Positions 43,212-53,395 of a stretch of 64,000 bases of DNA are shown here, in pieces. The position numbers and the translations under genes are program-made. The notes beneath the pieces were generated by a model. It was not told where the DNA came from, did not search any database, and saw only the letters and a list, made by a program, of their open reading frames with translations. The stretch comes from Desulfuromonas sp. AOP6 (GTDB lineage Bacteria > Desulfobacterota > Desulfuromonadia > Desulfuromonadales > SZUA-540). Position 1 is the stretch's first letter; each line of letters starts with the position of its first letter. The stretch spans positions 3,190,001-3,254,000 of the forward strand of contig NZ_AP022810.1 in NCBI RefSeq assembly GCF_009731355.2, read 5' to 3'.

Positions 43212-44639
43212 CTACAGGTAGGGGGAAAATAGCTTCACTGCGGCATCACGAATTTTTTGCCAGAGTGGCCGGGCATCGATCTTTTCTAGAGTCATGCGGG
43301 CAGACCCTTCCCTGACCCGATCAAAGTGGCGAGCCATTTCTTCTACGAAGCTGCGGTCGTAGATCTCCATCGTAAATTCGAAATTAAGCCGCAGGCTACG
43401 TGGGTCCAGGTTCGCCGAGCCGATCTGGGCATAGTGATCGTCTACCAGCAGCAGCTTGCTGTGCACAAAGGGCGGGGGCTGGTAGTAGACGGCGACACCG
43501 TGCTGAAGGAGTTCCCACAGATAAGAGCGGGTGGCCCAATCGACATAGGGAAGATTGTTCTTTTCCGGCAGTAGAATCTCGACCCGGACGCCCCTTAACG
43601 CCGCCGTATTGATGGCGAAAATCATCGCCCTGTCGGGAATGAAGTAAGGGGTCATGATGCGCACCCGGCTGCGTGCACAGTTTAGGGCACCAATGAGCAG
43701 CCACACCAGCTTTTCAAAATCTTCATTGGGGCCGGCGCTGATGCCTCGACAGAAAGCATGCCCCGCATCGGGTGCCGGAGGATAGGTGATGTTTTTAAAA
43801 GGTTCGCGGGTAGCAAAGGACCAGTCCTCCAGAAAAGCCTCCTGCAACTGGCCGACCACAGGTCCTTCCACACAAAAGTGTACGTCTACCACGCGTCCAG
43901 GATCCTGGCGTCGCGCCAGGTGACGTTCACCGATATTCATGCCGCCGGTATAACCGGTTTCGCCATCCACCACCAGCAGCTTGCGATGATTGCGCAGGTT
44001 GAGATGGATCCCCCGCCCCGATAAAGACGGGGGCAGAAAGCGCACATAGCGCACCTTCGATTTCTTGAACTGCCGGCGGATGGGTGGATACGAATAACGC
44101 TCCCCAAGGCCATCGACCAGAACCCGGACATCCACACCACGCTCGGCTGCCACCCTGAGGGCTTCGGCGAATTGAAAGCCGATGCCGTCCGAATCGAATA
44201 TGTAGGTGGAGAGAAAAATGGTCTGTCGGGCCGCCGCCAGGCTTTGCAGCATGGCGGGATAGGCTTCTTCGCCGTTGTGAAGAGGCGTGATTTTGTTTCC
44301 CTGCAGCAGCGGCCGCCGCGTCACCTGGTCAGCCAGCGCCAGCTGGGCACAGAAGTTTTCGAGGCGAAAGGGCTGGTCCATGCCATGGTCGAAGGACCAG
44401 GGACACAGCTCGTTTTCACGCCAGAACATCCCCTGACCCCGCAGCTGCCAGTCCTTGGCGGTGGAGCGAATGCGGTTAACCCCGAGCACCCAGTAAAAAA
44501 AGGCTCCCACACCCGGCACACCGACGCACAGCACGATCCAAATCAGCGCGGAACGCGGATCGCGTTTATTGAGGAGCGCGTGCCCGGCCGACCAGAGACC
44601 GAAAAGCGTCAGTACCCATCCTAGGATCCAATACAGCAA
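43212..44639 (-). CDS. cls: Cardiolipin synthase (phospholipase D superfamily)
   Basis: About 475 residues from the TTG at 44639 (GAGG 5 nt upstream); a GTG at 44693 would lengthen it by 18 polar residues and overlap the upstream gene. Two N-terminal TM helices (YWILGWVLTLFGLW and ALIWIVLCVGVPGVGAFFYW) precede two HKD catalytic motifs: NHRKLLVVDGETGYTGG and HSKLLLVDDHYAQIGSAN. The protein makes cardiolipin from two phosphatidylglycerols at the inner membrane. It lies downstream of a zinc-ribbon gene with a gap of 34 bp, so the two may be co-transcribed. Confidence 0.9.
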   Translation of the reverse strand: MLYWILGWVLTLFGLWSAGHALLNKRDPRSALIWIVLCVGVPGVGAFFYWVLGVNRIRSTAKDWQLRGQGMFWRENELCPWSFDHGMDQPFRLENFCAQLALADQVTRRPLLQGNKITPLHNGEEAYPAMLQSLAAARQTIFLSTYIFDSDGIGFQFAEALRVAAERGVDVRVLVDGLGERYSYPPIRRQFKKSKVRYVRFLPPSLSGRGIHLNLRNHRKLLVVDGETGYTGGMNIGERHLARRQDPGRVVDVHFCVEGPVVGQLQEAFLEDWSFATREPFKNITYPPAPDAGHAFCRGISAGPNEDFEKLVWLLIGALNCARSRVRIMTPYFIPDRAMIFAINTAALRGVRVEILLPEKNNLPYVDWATRSYLWELLQHGVAVYYQPPPFVHSKLLLVDDHYAQIGSANLDPRSLRLNFEFTMEIYDRSFVEEMARHFDRVREGSARMTLEKIDARPLWQKIRDAAVKLFSPYL

Positions 44640-44673
44640 AAGGTCCTCATCAACATGTTGACTGTCATTCTCT

Positions 44674-45003
44674 TCATCGCAAACTGGTTGCACAGCGCGG
44701 ACAGGTGAGCATGCTGGTGGAAGGCACCCTGTGTCCGCAGGTCGGGCAGAAGAACCAGTAGCGGCAGTATTTGCACTGAGGTTCGGACACGCCCTGTTTT
44801 TTCTTACATTTAGGGCATATACGATACATTTTTTTCTGTTCGAGATAGTCCGCGAAGATCAGGGCACAACGGGGACATTCCCGAGCGTCGCGATTGCGAA
44901 TTTCGGCACCGCAATTGGGGTTGGGGCATAAAAAAACCGTTTTACAGCCACTGCACCAGTATTTTCCCTTTTTCATTTCCTTACATACGGGGCACTTATC
45001 CAT
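44674..45003 (-). CDS. Multi zinc-ribbon protein of unknown function
   Basis: 109 residues from the ATG at 45003 (AGAGG upstream; frame extensions further upstream run through a terminator). Eight Cys pairs are visible: CPVC, CSGC, CPNPNC, CPRC, CPKC, CKYC, CPTC and CPRC, enough for four zinc ribbons in tandem covering nearly the whole protein. The linkers are basic and aromatic (KKKQG, RYWFF). I do not recognise a named family. Such ribbons bind nucleic acid or proteins, but no role can be assigned. Followed by cls. Confidence 0.75.
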   Translation of the reverse strand: MDKCPVCKEMKKGKYWCSGCKTVFLCPNPNCGAEIRNRDARECPRCALIFADYLEQKKMYRICPKCKKKQGVSEPQCKYCRYWFFCPTCGHRVPSTSMLTCPRCATSLR

Positions 45004-45057
45004 GATCAACCTCTTGACTTTATTGTTGCTGCCGAGCCGATATCGGTTATCTCGCGT

Positions 45058-45086
45058 AAAAAAAGCCGGTCCCTGAAGACCGGCTT
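45058..45086 (-). terminator. Terminator upstream of the zinc-ribbon gene
   Basis: AAGCCGGTC (45063-45071) and GACCGGCTT (45078-45086) pair with a 6-nt loop. Read on the minus strand the stem is followed by seven T residues. It closes the short transcript starting near 45250. Confidence 0.88.
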
Positions 45087-45102
45087 GTAGCAGGGCCATT
45101 TC

Positions 45103-45219
45103 TCACGGGGATAAAACTACGATGTCATGGTCCGGTATTTTCCATGGCCCCTCCACTGGAGACAGGAGCCGTCGGAAAAGCACGTTGCTGAACTTGGTAC
45201 GCTGCTCACTGTGAACCAT
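45103..45219 (-). CDS. Possible 38-residue small protein between promoter and terminator
   Basis: On the minus strand the ATG at 45219 opens MVHSEQRTKFSNVLFRRLLS, ending IPDHDIVVLSP and TGA at 45103. A purine-rich AAAGGGAGA abuts the ATG, closer than ideal for a ribosome site. The frame sits within a compact unit with an almost consensus promoter (45258-45286) and a strong terminator (45058-45086). No homologue is recognised; the transcript could instead be a non-coding RNA or an attenuated leader of the zinc-ribbon/cls genes. Confidence 0.3.
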   Translation of the reverse strand: MVHSEQRTKFSNVLFRRLLSPVEGPWKIPDHDIVVLSP

Positions 45220-45257
45220 TCTCCCTTTTTGAAACCTGCCTAAATCGCCGAATTTTG

Positions 45258-45286
45258 ATTATTCTATAGACCTCCGGCCTTGTCAA
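45258..45286 (-). promoter_or_regulatory. Promoter downstream of trkA
   Basis: TTGACA (45281-45286), 17-nt spacer, AATAAT (45258-45263) on the minus strand. It lies between the trkA stop (45305) and the small frame at 45219. Confidence 0.65.
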
Positions 45287-45304
45287 CCGCGACCAGGAAA
45301 ATCC

Positions 45305-45952
45305 CTACTGCAGTTTTTCAAGGTTCTCCTTTTTCCCCATGAGGATCATGGCCGAATCGACCTCAAAAACGAAATTGGCCGAGGGAATAAGATGGATACG
45401 GTCTGTTAGAATCTCTTTCACCGCGATAACAACGACATCGTGGTGGCGGCGCAAATCGATATCACCGAGACTGCGGCCGACAAACCGGTCAGGTATGGCG
45501 ACTTCCACGATATCGTAATCGGGGGCCAGGGGAATATGCTCGATCAGGTTCGGCTGGTGCAGCGTGCGCGCCAGATGGCGGGCGCCTTCCTGTTCGGGAT
45601 TGATCCACTCCGTCGCTCCGATGGCTTTGACGATCTTGCCGATTGTGGGGGTCTCGGCCTTGACAATGATGCGCTTCACGCCGAGATCCACCAGGTTGAG
45701 CGTCGTCAGGGCCATGGCTTCGAGGTTGTCGCCGAGATTGAGTATGGCCGCTTCCATGTCGGCACTGACAAAATCGGCCAGGGCTTCCTTGTCCCTTGCG
45801 TCGGCAATGACAGAGGCCGTTACCTGGTCTCTCAGCTCTTCGACCCGTCTTTCATCCCTGTCCACGGCCAGGACTTCTTCCCCATAGGAGGCGAGTTCAA
45901 GGGCGACATTCCGGCCGAAATTTCCCAATCCGATCACGACATAGCTTTTCAT
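45305..45952 (-). CDS. trkA: Trk/Ktr potassium uptake regulator TrkA (RCK protein)
   Basis: 215 residues from the ATG at 45952 (GGAGGG upstream). One RCK_N Rossmann domain with the NAD(H)/ATP-binding glycine motif GLGNFGRNVALELASYG and the acidic AVDRDE, followed by one RCK_C domain (about 140-215). It is a cytosolic ring that gates the TrkH/KtrB channel encoded 20 bp upstream. The single RCK unit makes it KtrA-like rather than the double-length E. coli TrkA. Confidence 0.93.
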   Translation of the reverse strand: MKSYVVIGLGNFGRNVALELASYGEEVLAVDRDERRVEELRDQVTASVIADARDKEALADFVSADMEAAILNLGDNLEAMALTTLNLVDLGVKRIIVKAETPTIGKIVKAIGATEWINPEQEGARHLARTLHQPNLIEHIPLAPDYDIVEVAIPDRFVGRSLGDIDLRRHHDVVVIAVKEILTDRIHLIPSANFVFEVDSAMILMGKKENLEKLQ

Positions 45953-45972
45953 TCGCTCACTCCCTCCCACAC

Positions 45973-47310
45973 TCAGCCCAAGGCCAGGTCGGCCTCCGGA
46001 TAGCTGTAATGTTCCTTTTTGGATCGCCTGAAAAGAGAATACCCCAACAACAGGGGGCCCACCCGGCCGGCGAACATGCTCAGCAGGATCAGACTCTTGC
46101 CGAAGGGCGTCAGGTCGGCCGTCAGCCCGGTGGAAAGACCGACCGTTCCGAGGGCGGAGACGACCTCGAACAAGATTCCTGAGAGCTCGGCATCCTCGGT
46201 AAAGAGGAGGGCCCCCGTCGCCAGCATGATCCAGAAAAGAGCCAGACTGACCAGGGCCAATACCTTGTTCAAAAGAAGGGGCGAAATCTTGTTGCCACCA
46301 ACCACGGTATCCGCTCTTCCGGCCAGATGGTCGCGCAGATACGTGAGCAGCAACGCGAACGAAAGCGTCTTGATTCCCCCTCCCGATCCGCCCGGCGAGG
46401 CGCCGATAAACATAAGAGCGATGAGCACCCACAGGGTCGCCATTGGAAGACTGCCGATATCCAGGGTGTAAAACCCTGTGGTCGTAGCCGCCGACAGAGC
46501 CTGAAAGGAGGCATCAAGCCACTGTTGTCCAAGGGGAATGACTTGCGGCACCTGTCGATTGCCAAGCCACACCAGCGCCGTACCGGCCACAGCCAGAAAA
46601 AAACTCGTTTTGATAACGAGGCGGCTCTGCAGAGACGCTTTCTCCCGTTTGCAGCCCTCCCCCCGCTTCTTCCCTGCCAGCAGGTCGTGGATCACCAGGA
46701 ACCCCAGAGCGCCAAGGCCCATGAGGACATGAATCACCAGCTGAATCGCTGCCGACTGGCGCGTGCCGCTCAGACTGTCGGCATCAAGCCCGAATCCCGC
46801 CGTACAAAAGGCCGAAACAGCATGAAAAAAGCCACTATAGAGGGCCTCTTGCGCAGGATAATCCGCACTGAACAGCCAGGCCAACCCCAGGGTTCCGGTC
46901 AATTCCACCACCAGGGTAAGGCCTACAATGAATTTGCCATAGGCCAGCATGTCCACCCGCGGGGGCCTGGCCATTGATTCCCGCAGAAGAACCCGCGAAC
47001 TCAGGGACAGTCTGCCGCCCAAACCGGTAAGGATGCCGGCCAGCAGGAGCATATAGCCAAGGCCGCCGATTTGGAATAGAGCCAGGATGACCAGCTCGCC
47101 AAAGAGGGAATAGGCTGAGCCGATATCCACCACGGTCAGGCCGGTGGTGGTGACAGCGGAGGTGGCACAGAACAGGGTATCGAGGAAAGGTTGTGTACGG
47201 GAGTCCTCACTGGCTGCTGGCAGGCTGAGCAAAAAGGCCCCTGCCAGGATAACGATGACATAACCGAGGACGATCTGCTGAAGAGCGTTGAGTCTGAGGC
47301 GGTGCGTCAT
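45973..47310 (-). CDS. Trk/Ktr family potassium transporter, membrane subunit
   Basis: 445-residue TrkH/KtrB protein with four M1-P-M2 repeats. Selectivity-filter-like loops are seen as TSAVTTTGLTVVDIGS (repeat 1), HAVSAFCTAGFGLDADS (repeat 2), QALSAATTTGFYTLDIGS (repeat 3) and EVVSALGTVGLSTGLT (repeat 4). Takes up K+ with Na+ or H+; gated by the TrkA encoded directly downstream. Length is typical of KtrB. Confidence 0.94.
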   Translation of the reverse strand: MTHRLRLNALQQIVLGYVIVILAGAFLLSLPAASEDSRTQPFLDTLFCATSAVTTTGLTVVDIGSAYSLFGELVILALFQIGGLGYMLLLAGILTGLGGRLSLSSRVLLRESMARPPRVDMLAYGKFIVGLTLVVELTGTLGLAWLFSADYPAQEALYSGFFHAVSAFCTAGFGLDADSLSGTRQSAAIQLVIHVLMGLGALGFLVIHDLLAGKKRGEGCKREKASLQSRLVIKTSFFLAVAGTALVWLGNRQVPQVIPLGQQWLDASFQALSAATTTGFYTLDIGSLPMATLWVLIALMFIGASPGGSGGGIKTLSFALLLTYLRDHLAGRADTVVGGNKISPLLLNKVLALVSLALFWIMLATGALLFTEDAELSGILFEVVSALGTVGLSTGLTADLTPFGKSLILLSMFAGRVGPLLLGYSLFRRSKKEHYSYPEADLALG

Positions 47311-47430
47311 GACTGTTCCCGTCCGGCTGAAGAGGGAGGACCATGAGGCCAGGTCACCCTGTCCCGAATTTTAAGTCCCTGCTATCCCTCTATCAGCCGC
47401 CTGGGAAAAGTCAATGCAACCGGGTCATCT

Positions 47431-50244
47431 TTAAAGGTTCAGATAGGAACGCAGATAACGTCCCGTGTGGGAGGCCGAACAGCGGGCCACCTCCTCGGGC
47501 GTGCCGCACACGACGATCTCGCCGCCGCGGCTGCCGCCTTCCGGTCCCAGGTCGATCAGGTGATCGGCCACCTTGATCACATCCAGATTGTGCTCGATGA
47601 TGATCACGGTATTGCCGGCGTCGACCAAGCGCTGCAAGACGTCCAGCAGCTTCTGAATATCAGCAAAGTGCAACCCTGTGGTCGGTTCGTCCAGAATATA
47701 GATCGTTTTGCCAGTGGCCCGCTTGGACAGCTCCTTGGCCAGCTTCACCCGCTGGGCTTCGCCACCGGAGAGGGTGGTGGCGCTCTGTCCCACCTTGATA
47801 TAGCCGAGGCCCACGTCCCGCAGGGTCTGCAGCTTGTTGCGAACACGCGGGATATTTTCCAGAAACTCGCTGGCCTGATTGACCGTCATGTCCAGCACAT
47901 CGGCGATGCTTTTGCCCTTGTAGCGCACCTCCAGGGTCTCCCGGTTGTAGCGCGCCCCTTTGCAGACCTCGCACTGGACGTAAACGTCGGGCAGAAAATG
48001 CATTTCGATTTTCAGGATACCATCGCCCTGGCAGGCTTCGCAGCGCCCACCCTTGACATTGAACGAAAAGCGCCCCGCCTTGTAGCCGCGCACTTTGGCT
48101 TCGGGGAGCTGGGCGAAAATATCGCGGATATCCGTGAAGACGCCCGTGTAGGTCGCCGGGTTCGAGCGGGGGGTGCGTCCGATGGGGGACTGGTCGATAT
48201 CGATAACCTTGTCCAGCATGTCGAGACCGATAATGGCGTCGACCTTGCCCGCCTTCTCTTTGGAGCGGTAGAGCTGCTGGGACAGGGCTCGAAAGAGGGT
48301 GTCGATGACCAGGGTGGATTTGCCGGAGCCGGAGGCGCCGGTGACGCAGGTCATCACCCCCAGGGGAAAGGCTACATCGATGCCCTGTAAGTTGTTTTCT
48401 CGCGCGTTTTTGATCTCGAGAAAGCGGTCACCGCGCCGGCGCTCCTTGGGCAGCGGGATGGAGAGGGCGCCGGAAAGGTAGCGCCCCGTCAGCGAATTGG
48501 GATCGCGCAGAATCTCCTGCGGCGTGCCCTGGGCCACGATGCTCCCCCCGTGCACACCGGCGGCCGGCCCCATGTCGATAACGTGGTCGGCCTCCAGTAT
48601 CGTTTCTTCGTCATGCTCGACCACCAGCACCGTATTGCCGAGGTCACGCAAGCGCTTGAGGGTTTCGAGCAGGCGGCGGTTGTCCCGCTGGTGCAGCCCG
48701 ATGGAGGGTTCGTCGAGGATGTAAAGCACCCCCACCAGGGAAGAGCCGACCTGAGTGGCCAGGCGGATACGCTGCCCTTCGCCGCCGGAGAGGGTGCCGG
48801 AGGCGCGGTCGAGCGTCAGGTAGTCGAGGCCGACATGGGTCAGGAAGGAAAGACGCTCGCGGATCTCCTTGAAGATGCGCCGGGCAATCTCCTCCTCCTT
48901 GGGAGTGAGGGTGATGGCGGCGAAAAAGACCTCCGCCTCGACGATGGACATCGCCGTCACCTCGCGGATGCTTTTGCCCGCCACCCGCACATTCAGGGAC
49001 TCGGGACGCAGGCGGGCTCCGTGGCAGGTGGGGCAGGGCATGACGTTCATGAAGCGCTCGAGATTTTCCCGCACGTTTTCCGAATCGGTTTCGCGGTATT
49101 TGCGCTCCAGGTTCGGGATGATGCCCTCGAATACCTTGTGGTAAAAGTGACGGCGGCCGCCCTGGTCGAAAAAGAAACGGACCTCTTCCTTGCCGCTGCC
49201 GTGCAGCAGCACCTCCCGGATACGGGCCGGCAGCTCGGCGAAGGGGGTATTGATGTCGAAGCCGTAATGATCGGCCAAAGCCTCGATCAACTGCTGATAG
49301 TAGAAACCGGTGCGGGTCTCCCAGGGGACGACAGCCCCTTCGCGCAAGGACAGGGCCGGATTGGGCACCACCTGTTCCGGGTCGAAGTACATGCGGGTTC
49401 CCAGACCGGAACAGTCGGGACAGGCGCCGTAGGGGTTGTTGAAGGAGAACATGCGGGGGGTGATTTCAGGATAGGAGATGCCGCAGTCGACGCAGGCGTG
49501 TTTTTCGGAAAAGAGCTGGCTCTCGCCGTCGACGACTTCCACCCGCACCACCCCGTCGGCCAGACGCAGGGCCGTCTCCAGCGAATCGGCCAGGCGGCGT
49601 TCCAGCCCCTCCTTGATGACCAGGCGGTCCACGACCACTTCAATCGTATGCTTTTTGTTCTTGTCGAGCTCGATGGGCTCGCCCAGCTCATGCATCTGTC
49701 CATCGACCCGAACCCGCACGAAACCGTCGGCCTGCAGTTGCTTGAGCTCCTTGCGGTACTCGCCCTTGCGCCCGGCGACGATGGGGGCCAGCAGCAGCAG
49801 CTTCGTCTTTTCGGGCAGCTGCATAATGCGATCCACCATCTGCTCCACGGTCTGCGAGGCGATTTCCTTGCCGCAGCCCGGGCAGTAGACCCGACCCACG
49901 CGGGCGAAGAGCAGGCGCAGATAGTCATAGATTTCGGTGACCGTGCCGACGGTGGAGCGGGGGTTTTTCGAGGTCGTCTTCTGTTCGATGGAGATGGCCG
50001 GCGATAGACCCTCGATGCTGTCGACGTCGGGCTTCTCCATCTGCCCCAGAAACTGGCGGGCATAGGCGGAAAGGCTCTCGACGTAGCGCCGCTGGCCTTC
50101 GGCGTAAATGGTGTCGAAGGCCAGCGTGCTCTTGCCGGAGCCGGAAACGCCGGTAATGACGACCAGCTTTTCCCGGGGGATTTCGACGTCGATCCCCTTG
50201 AGGTTGTGCTCGCGGGCGCCTTTTATGATGATTTTGTCAATCAT
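47431..50244 (-). CDS. uvrA: Excinuclease ABC subunit A
   Basis: 937-residue DNA damage recognition ATPase of nucleotide excision repair. Two ABC cassettes: Walker [15 protein letters not shown] near residue 31 and [14 protein letters not shown] near residue 640; signatures [12 protein letters not shown] and [15 protein letters not shown]. Zinc modules are present: CVDCG...CPDC in the first insertion, [12 protein letters not shown], and CEACQGDG...[10 protein letters not shown]. Full length. It overlaps the pdxA stop by 4 bp, an unusual but clear operon partner. Mfd, the transcription-repair coupling factor that recruits UvrA, is encoded nearby at 53396. Confidence 0.97.
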   Translation of the reverse strand: MIDKIIIKGAREHNLKGIDVEIPREKLVVITGVSGSGKSTLAFDTIYAEGQRRYVESLSAYARQFLGQMEKPDVDSIEGLSPAISIEQKTTSKNPRSTVGTVTEIYDYLRLLFARVGRVYCPGCGKEIASQTVEQMVDRIMQLPEKTKLLLLAPIVAGRKGEYRKELKQLQADGFVRVRVDGQMHELGEPIELDKNKKHTIEVVVDRLVIKEGLERRLADSLETALRLADGVVRVEVVDGESQLFSEKHACVDCGISYPEITPRMFSFNNPYGACPDCSGLGTRMYFDPEQVVPNPALSLREGAVVPWETRTGFYYQQLIEALADHYGFDINTPFAELPARIREVLLHGSGKEEVRFFFDQGGRRHFYHKVFEGIIPNLERKYRETDSENVRENLERFMNVMPCPTCHGARLRPESLNVRVAGKSIREVTAMSIVEAEVFFAAITLTPKEEEIARRIFKEIRERLSFLTHVGLDYLTLDRASGTLSGGEGQRIRLATQVGSSLVGVLYILDEPSIGLHQRDNRRLLETLKRLRDLGNTVLVVEHDEETILEADHVIDMGPAAGVHGGSIVAQGTPQEILRDPNSLTGRYLSGALSIPLPKERRRGDRFLEIKNARENNLQGIDVAFPLGVMTCVTGASGSGKSTLVIDTLFRALSQQLYRSKEKAGKVDAIIGLDMLDKVIDIDQSPIGRTPRSNPATYTGVFTDIRDIFAQLPEAKVRGYKAGRFSFNVKGGRCEACQGDGILKIEMHFLPDVYVQCEVCKGARYNRETLEVRYKGKSIADVLDMTVNQASEFLENIPRVRNKLQTLRDVGLGYIKVGQSATTLSGGEAQRVKLAKELSKRATGKTIYILDEPTTGLHFADIQKLLDVLQRLVDAGNTVIIIEHNLDVIKVADHLIDLGPEGGSRGGEIVVCGTPEEVARCSASHTGRYLRSYLNL

Positions 50245-51272
50245 GGATTTGATCCTTTGTGTTCATCGCGATCTTTGGCGGCCATGTCCTCGGCCAGACG
50301 CAGCGCCGCCAGCAGGCTCTGGCAACTGGCCCGCCCCGTGCCGGCCAGATCGTAGGCCGTGCCGTGATCGACGGAGGTACGAATGATGGGCAGGCCGAGG
50401 GTGACGTTGACCCCATCCTCGAAATGAAGCAGCTTCAGGGGGATGAGCCCCTGGTCGTGATACATGCAGACCACGGCGTCATAAGCGCCCCGGACGGCAA
50501 AGTGGAAGAGGGTGTCGGCGCTGTGGGGTCCGCTGGCCTCGATCCCCTCTCGGCGCGCGGCGGCAATGGCCGGCACGATGAGGCGCTGCTCTTCGTCGCC
50601 GAACAGTCCTCCCTCGCCGGCGTGGGGGTTGAGGGCCAGCACGGCGAGGCGAGGGGCTCGCTCCTTTACGAAATAACGGCGGAAGGCGGCATCGGTGAGC
50701 CGTATCGTCTCGAGGATGTCCGCGGTGGTGAGAGCCGTCGGTACCTGGTTCAGGGCCATATGGGTCGTCACCAGGCAGACCTTGAGCCGCTCGCCGCCGA
50801 GCATCATGACGACCCGAGGCACCCGGCAGCGATGGGCCAGCAGCTCCGTGTGGCCGGGAAAATCACAGCCGGCCGCATGAATGGCTTCCTTGTTGATGGG
50901 GCCGGTCACCATGGCCCTGCCATGACCGGCCAGCACCTGATCGCAGCTCCATTCGATATAGTCGAGCATGGCGCGGCCACAGGCCGGGGTCGGCTGTCCG
51001 AAAGACAGACTGGTTGCCGGCAGTTCGGACAGCGCGCGCACGGGGAGGATGTTTCCCTCGATCTCAAGTTGATGCGTGGCCAGCCCCCGACCCGGAGTCA
51101 GCACGGCTGTCCGGTCGAAAATCCGGGCGGCCCGGGCCAGCACCCCTGCATCCCCGGCTACCAGCAAGGATGGGGCGGCCGCCTGCAGCTCTCCGGAGAT
51201 GAGGGCTTTGATCAAAAGTTCCGGACCGACCCCGACAGGATCTCCCATGCTGACGATAACAGGCTTTTCCAT
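50241..51272 (-). CDS. pdxA: 4-hydroxythreonine-4-phosphate dehydrogenase
   Basis: 343-residue NAD-dependent enzyme of pyridoxal phosphate synthesis (DXP-dependent route). Starts [20 protein letters not shown], the family N-terminus GDPxGIGPE. Substrate and metal ligands are seen as the His of FPGHTELLA, the [11 protein letters not shown] motif and [13 protein letters not shown] near the C-terminus. Cytoplasmic homodimer. First gene of an operon with uvrA. A terminator hairpin of the upstream gene pair lies at 51330-51363. Confidence 0.95.
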   Translation of the reverse strand: MEKPVIVSMGDPVGVGPELLIKALISGELQAAAPSLLVAGDAGVLARAARIFDRTAVLTPGRGLATHQLEIEGNILPVRALSELPATSLSFGQPTPACGRAMLDYIEWSCDQVLAGHGRAMVTGPINKEAIHAAGCDFPGHTELLAHRCRVPRVVMMLGGERLKVCLVTTHMALNQVPTALTTADILETIRLTDAAFRRYFVKERAPRLAVLALNPHAGEGGLFGDEEQRLIVPAIAAARREGIEASGPHSADTLFHFAVRGAYDAVVCMYHDQGLIPLKLLHFEDGVNVTLGLPIIRTSVDHGTAYDLAGTGRASCQSLLAALRLAEDMAAKDRDEHKGSNP

Positions 51273-51329
51273 TCCTGGCTCCTGACCTGATAGTATCCCG
51301 AAGGTCTTCCTTTTTCTTGGCCTTAAAAA

Positions 51330-51363
51330 CAGGAGCCCCGCCGATGGTTCGACGGGGCCCCTG
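51330..51363 (-). terminator. Terminator after the SurA-type gene
   Basis: CAGGAGCCCCGCCG and CGACGGGGCCCCTG pair with two imperfect positions and a 6-nt loop; the minus strand then reads TTTTT. It lies 27 nt after the stop at 51391. Confidence 0.75.
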
Positions 51364-51390
51364 ACATCGGTACGGTTACAGCGCGTGTAT

Positions 51391-52341
51391 TTATATCTTG
51401 ATCTCGATGAAGGCCTTCGCTTTGAGCTCTTCCATCCAGTCCTTGACCCCTTGCGTCTTTTTGCTCTCGATCACCTTGCGGCTGATTTCCTCTTTAACGG
51501 TGTCGAAGTGCCGGATATTGCCATCGCTGCGCTCTATCAGAAAGAGGACATGGTAGCCCTCCGGGGTTGACACGACTTCGCTGACCTGGCCCTGCCGCAG
51601 ATCCGCAACGGCCCTCTCAAAGGCCGGGGACAGCTCCCCTTGGCCAAAGGCGCCCAGATCGCCACCGCCCGCCTGCCCACTTTCTGCATAGCTGGCCAGC
51701 ACCCTGGCAAAGTCCTCCCCCAATTTGAGACGGGAGACAGCGTCCTGCGCCAGAGCGTAGCGCCTTTCCAACTCTGCCTTGCTGGCGTCGGTAGGAACAG
51801 GGAAGGTGATATGGCTCAGGCGGATAAAGGGATTCCCGCGAAATTCACCGATATGCTCCCGGAAATAGTCGCGGATCTCCTGATTGTTCACCTCCAGACG
51901 GCTCTGCACTTCGCGACCGAGCAATTTAAAGCTCTGAATCTGCTCCCGCAGATTTTCCCGGTACTCCTCGAAATTCATCCCCTGGGCACTCAGCGCCTGC
52001 CGCAACTGTTCGCGGGTCAGATTATTCTGCTTCTCCACGTCGCGAATGGCCTCTTCCACCTCGGCGTCGCTGACGGCCAGGCCCAACTCCGTGGCGCGCT
52101 GGCGCATGAGCGCTTCCTCGATAAGGCCCTGCAAAATCTCCCGTCGCCGACTATCCATGGCGATAGGACCAAGGTTCTCTTGTTCAGCCGGAGAAATCCG
52201 CTCAGCCACGGCCCTGTCCAGATCGTAGGTTGTTATGGCTTCCTCGTTGACGATGGCGGCAACTTCATTGAGAACCCGTGCCGCAGCCGGGGCAACAAGC
52301 AACAACATAGCGACTAGGGCGATAGTGACAATACGTAACAT
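51391..52341 (-). CDS. Periplasmic peptidyl-prolyl isomerase, SurA-like
   Basis: 316 residues from the ATG at 52341 (AAGGG about 9 nt upstream). A Sec signal ending APAAA (about residue 21) is followed by a SurA N-domain: VLNEVAAIVNEEAITTYDLD, and a helical LIEEALMRQRATELGL segment. One parvulin domain (about 180-270) contains ASYAESGQAGGGDLGAFGQGEL and VSEVVSTPEGYHVLFLIER. A chaperone for outer membrane protein folding. It follows another isomerase lipoprotein gene by 22 bp, giving a two-gene folding operon downstream of mfd. Confidence 0.9.
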   Translation of the reverse strand: MLRIVTIALVAMLLLVAPAAARVLNEVAAIVNEEAITTYDLDRAVAERISPAEQENLGPIAMDSRRREILQGLIEEALMRQRATELGLAVSDAEVEEAIRDVEKQNNLTREQLRQALSAQGMNFEEYRENLREQIQSFKLLGREVQSRLEVNNQEIRDYFREHIGEFRGNPFIRLSHITFPVPTDASKAELERRYALAQDAVSRLKLGEDFARVLASYAESGQAGGGDLGAFGQGELSPAFERAVADLRQGQVSEVVSTPEGYHVLFLIERSDGNIRHFDTVKEEISRKVIESKKTQGVKDWMEELKAKAFIEIKI

Positions 52342-52363
52342 GAAAAGAACCCTTCTAAAAAAA

Positions 52364-53293
52364 TTACAGTCGTTCCCAGTCGACCTCGATGACAGCCCGC
52401 CCCCGTAACTCATGGAGCCATTGCTGGTAGGTCCGTTCTTCTTTCTGGGTTCTCAGCGTCTGGCGAATGTCATCTTTTACTTCGTCCAACGGCAGACGCA
52501 CGGCCTTTCGTTTTTCTTCTACCTTGAAGATATGATAACCGTAGGAACTTTGGGTCAGGTCACTGATTCGTCCCGCTGCCAGACTGAACACAACGGCATC
52601 GAACTCGGTCGGCATTTCGCCCCGGCTGAAAAAGCCGAGATCTCCTCCTTCTTCGGCATCGGGGGAGAGGGAGTATTTACGGGCGACGGCGTCAAAATCC
52701 TCGCCCTGCCGCAGCAGGCCAAGCACACGCTCGCCTTCCTCCTTACTGCCGACCAGAATCTGGCGGGCCCGAACCTGCTCAGGACGATCAAACTCTTCGC
52801 GATACTCGTCATAATAAGCGGCTATTTCCTCATCACTGACCTCGACGCGAGAATAGACGGCCTCTTTGAGCACCTTCTCCATCAGCAGGCCCTCGCGCAA
52901 TTCCCTTTTCCAATCCTCCAGGGTAATACCGCGGCTTCCGAGCATTTGGTCGAAGGTGTTTTCGGGATAATCGCGGCGATATTCCTGAAAAGCTGCTTCT
53001 TCCTCTTGCACATTGACCGAGAGACCCAACCTGTCCGCTTCGGCCAACGCCAGCTCCCGGTCAATGACCTGGACGAGAAAAGACCGCTTCATTTCGCTAC
53101 GCTCTTCATCCGAGACGGTCTGGTCGGCCGGCAACGATTTTTCCAGGTCGCGCTCGAACTGCTCCAAGGTGACGACACGTCCATCCACCCGGACCAGGAC
53201 CTCAGCCTGGGAAGCGTCATTTTGCTGGCAGGCACAGAGCCCGGCAGCCAGAAACAGGAGCAGAAAAAAGGATACTTGACAGCGATTGAACAT
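52364..53293 (-). CDS. Parvulin-type peptidyl-prolyl isomerase lipoprotein (PrsA/SurA-like)
   Basis: 309-residue lipoprotein with lipobox LCAC (Cys22). The N-terminal SurA_N-like helical region covers about residues 30-165. A parvulin domain (about 165-260) holds VRARQILVGSKEEGERVL, SLSPDAEEGGDLGFFSRGEM and DLTQSSYGYHIFKVEEKR. A C-terminal helix closes the chaperone cradle. It probably helps fold outer membrane or extracytoplasmic proteins such as the multihaem cytochromes and TolC-type channels encoded here. Confidence 0.9.
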   Translation of the reverse strand: MFNRCQVSFFLLLFLAAGLCACQQNDASQAEVLVRVDGRVVTLEQFERDLEKSLPADQTVSDEERSEMKRSFLVQVIDRELALAEADRLGLSVNVQEEEAAFQEYRRDYPENTFDQMLGSRGITLEDWKRELREGLLMEKVLKEAVYSRVEVSDEEIAAYYDEYREEFDRPEQVRARQILVGSKEEGERVLGLLRQGEDFDAVARKYSLSPDAEEGGDLGFFSRGEMPTEFDAVVFSLAAGRISDLTQSSYGYHIFKVEEKRKAVRLPLDEVKDDIRQTLRTQKEERTYQQWLHELRGRAVIEVDWERL

Positions 53294-53395
53294 GGTGGTT
53301 TGAGGCCTCGGGAAAAGCAGGAGAAAAGGTTCGTCCGTCGTAAAGCAGGCGGACTCCCGGTGAAAAACCGGTCTTAAAGGGTCACGCTAGCACAG

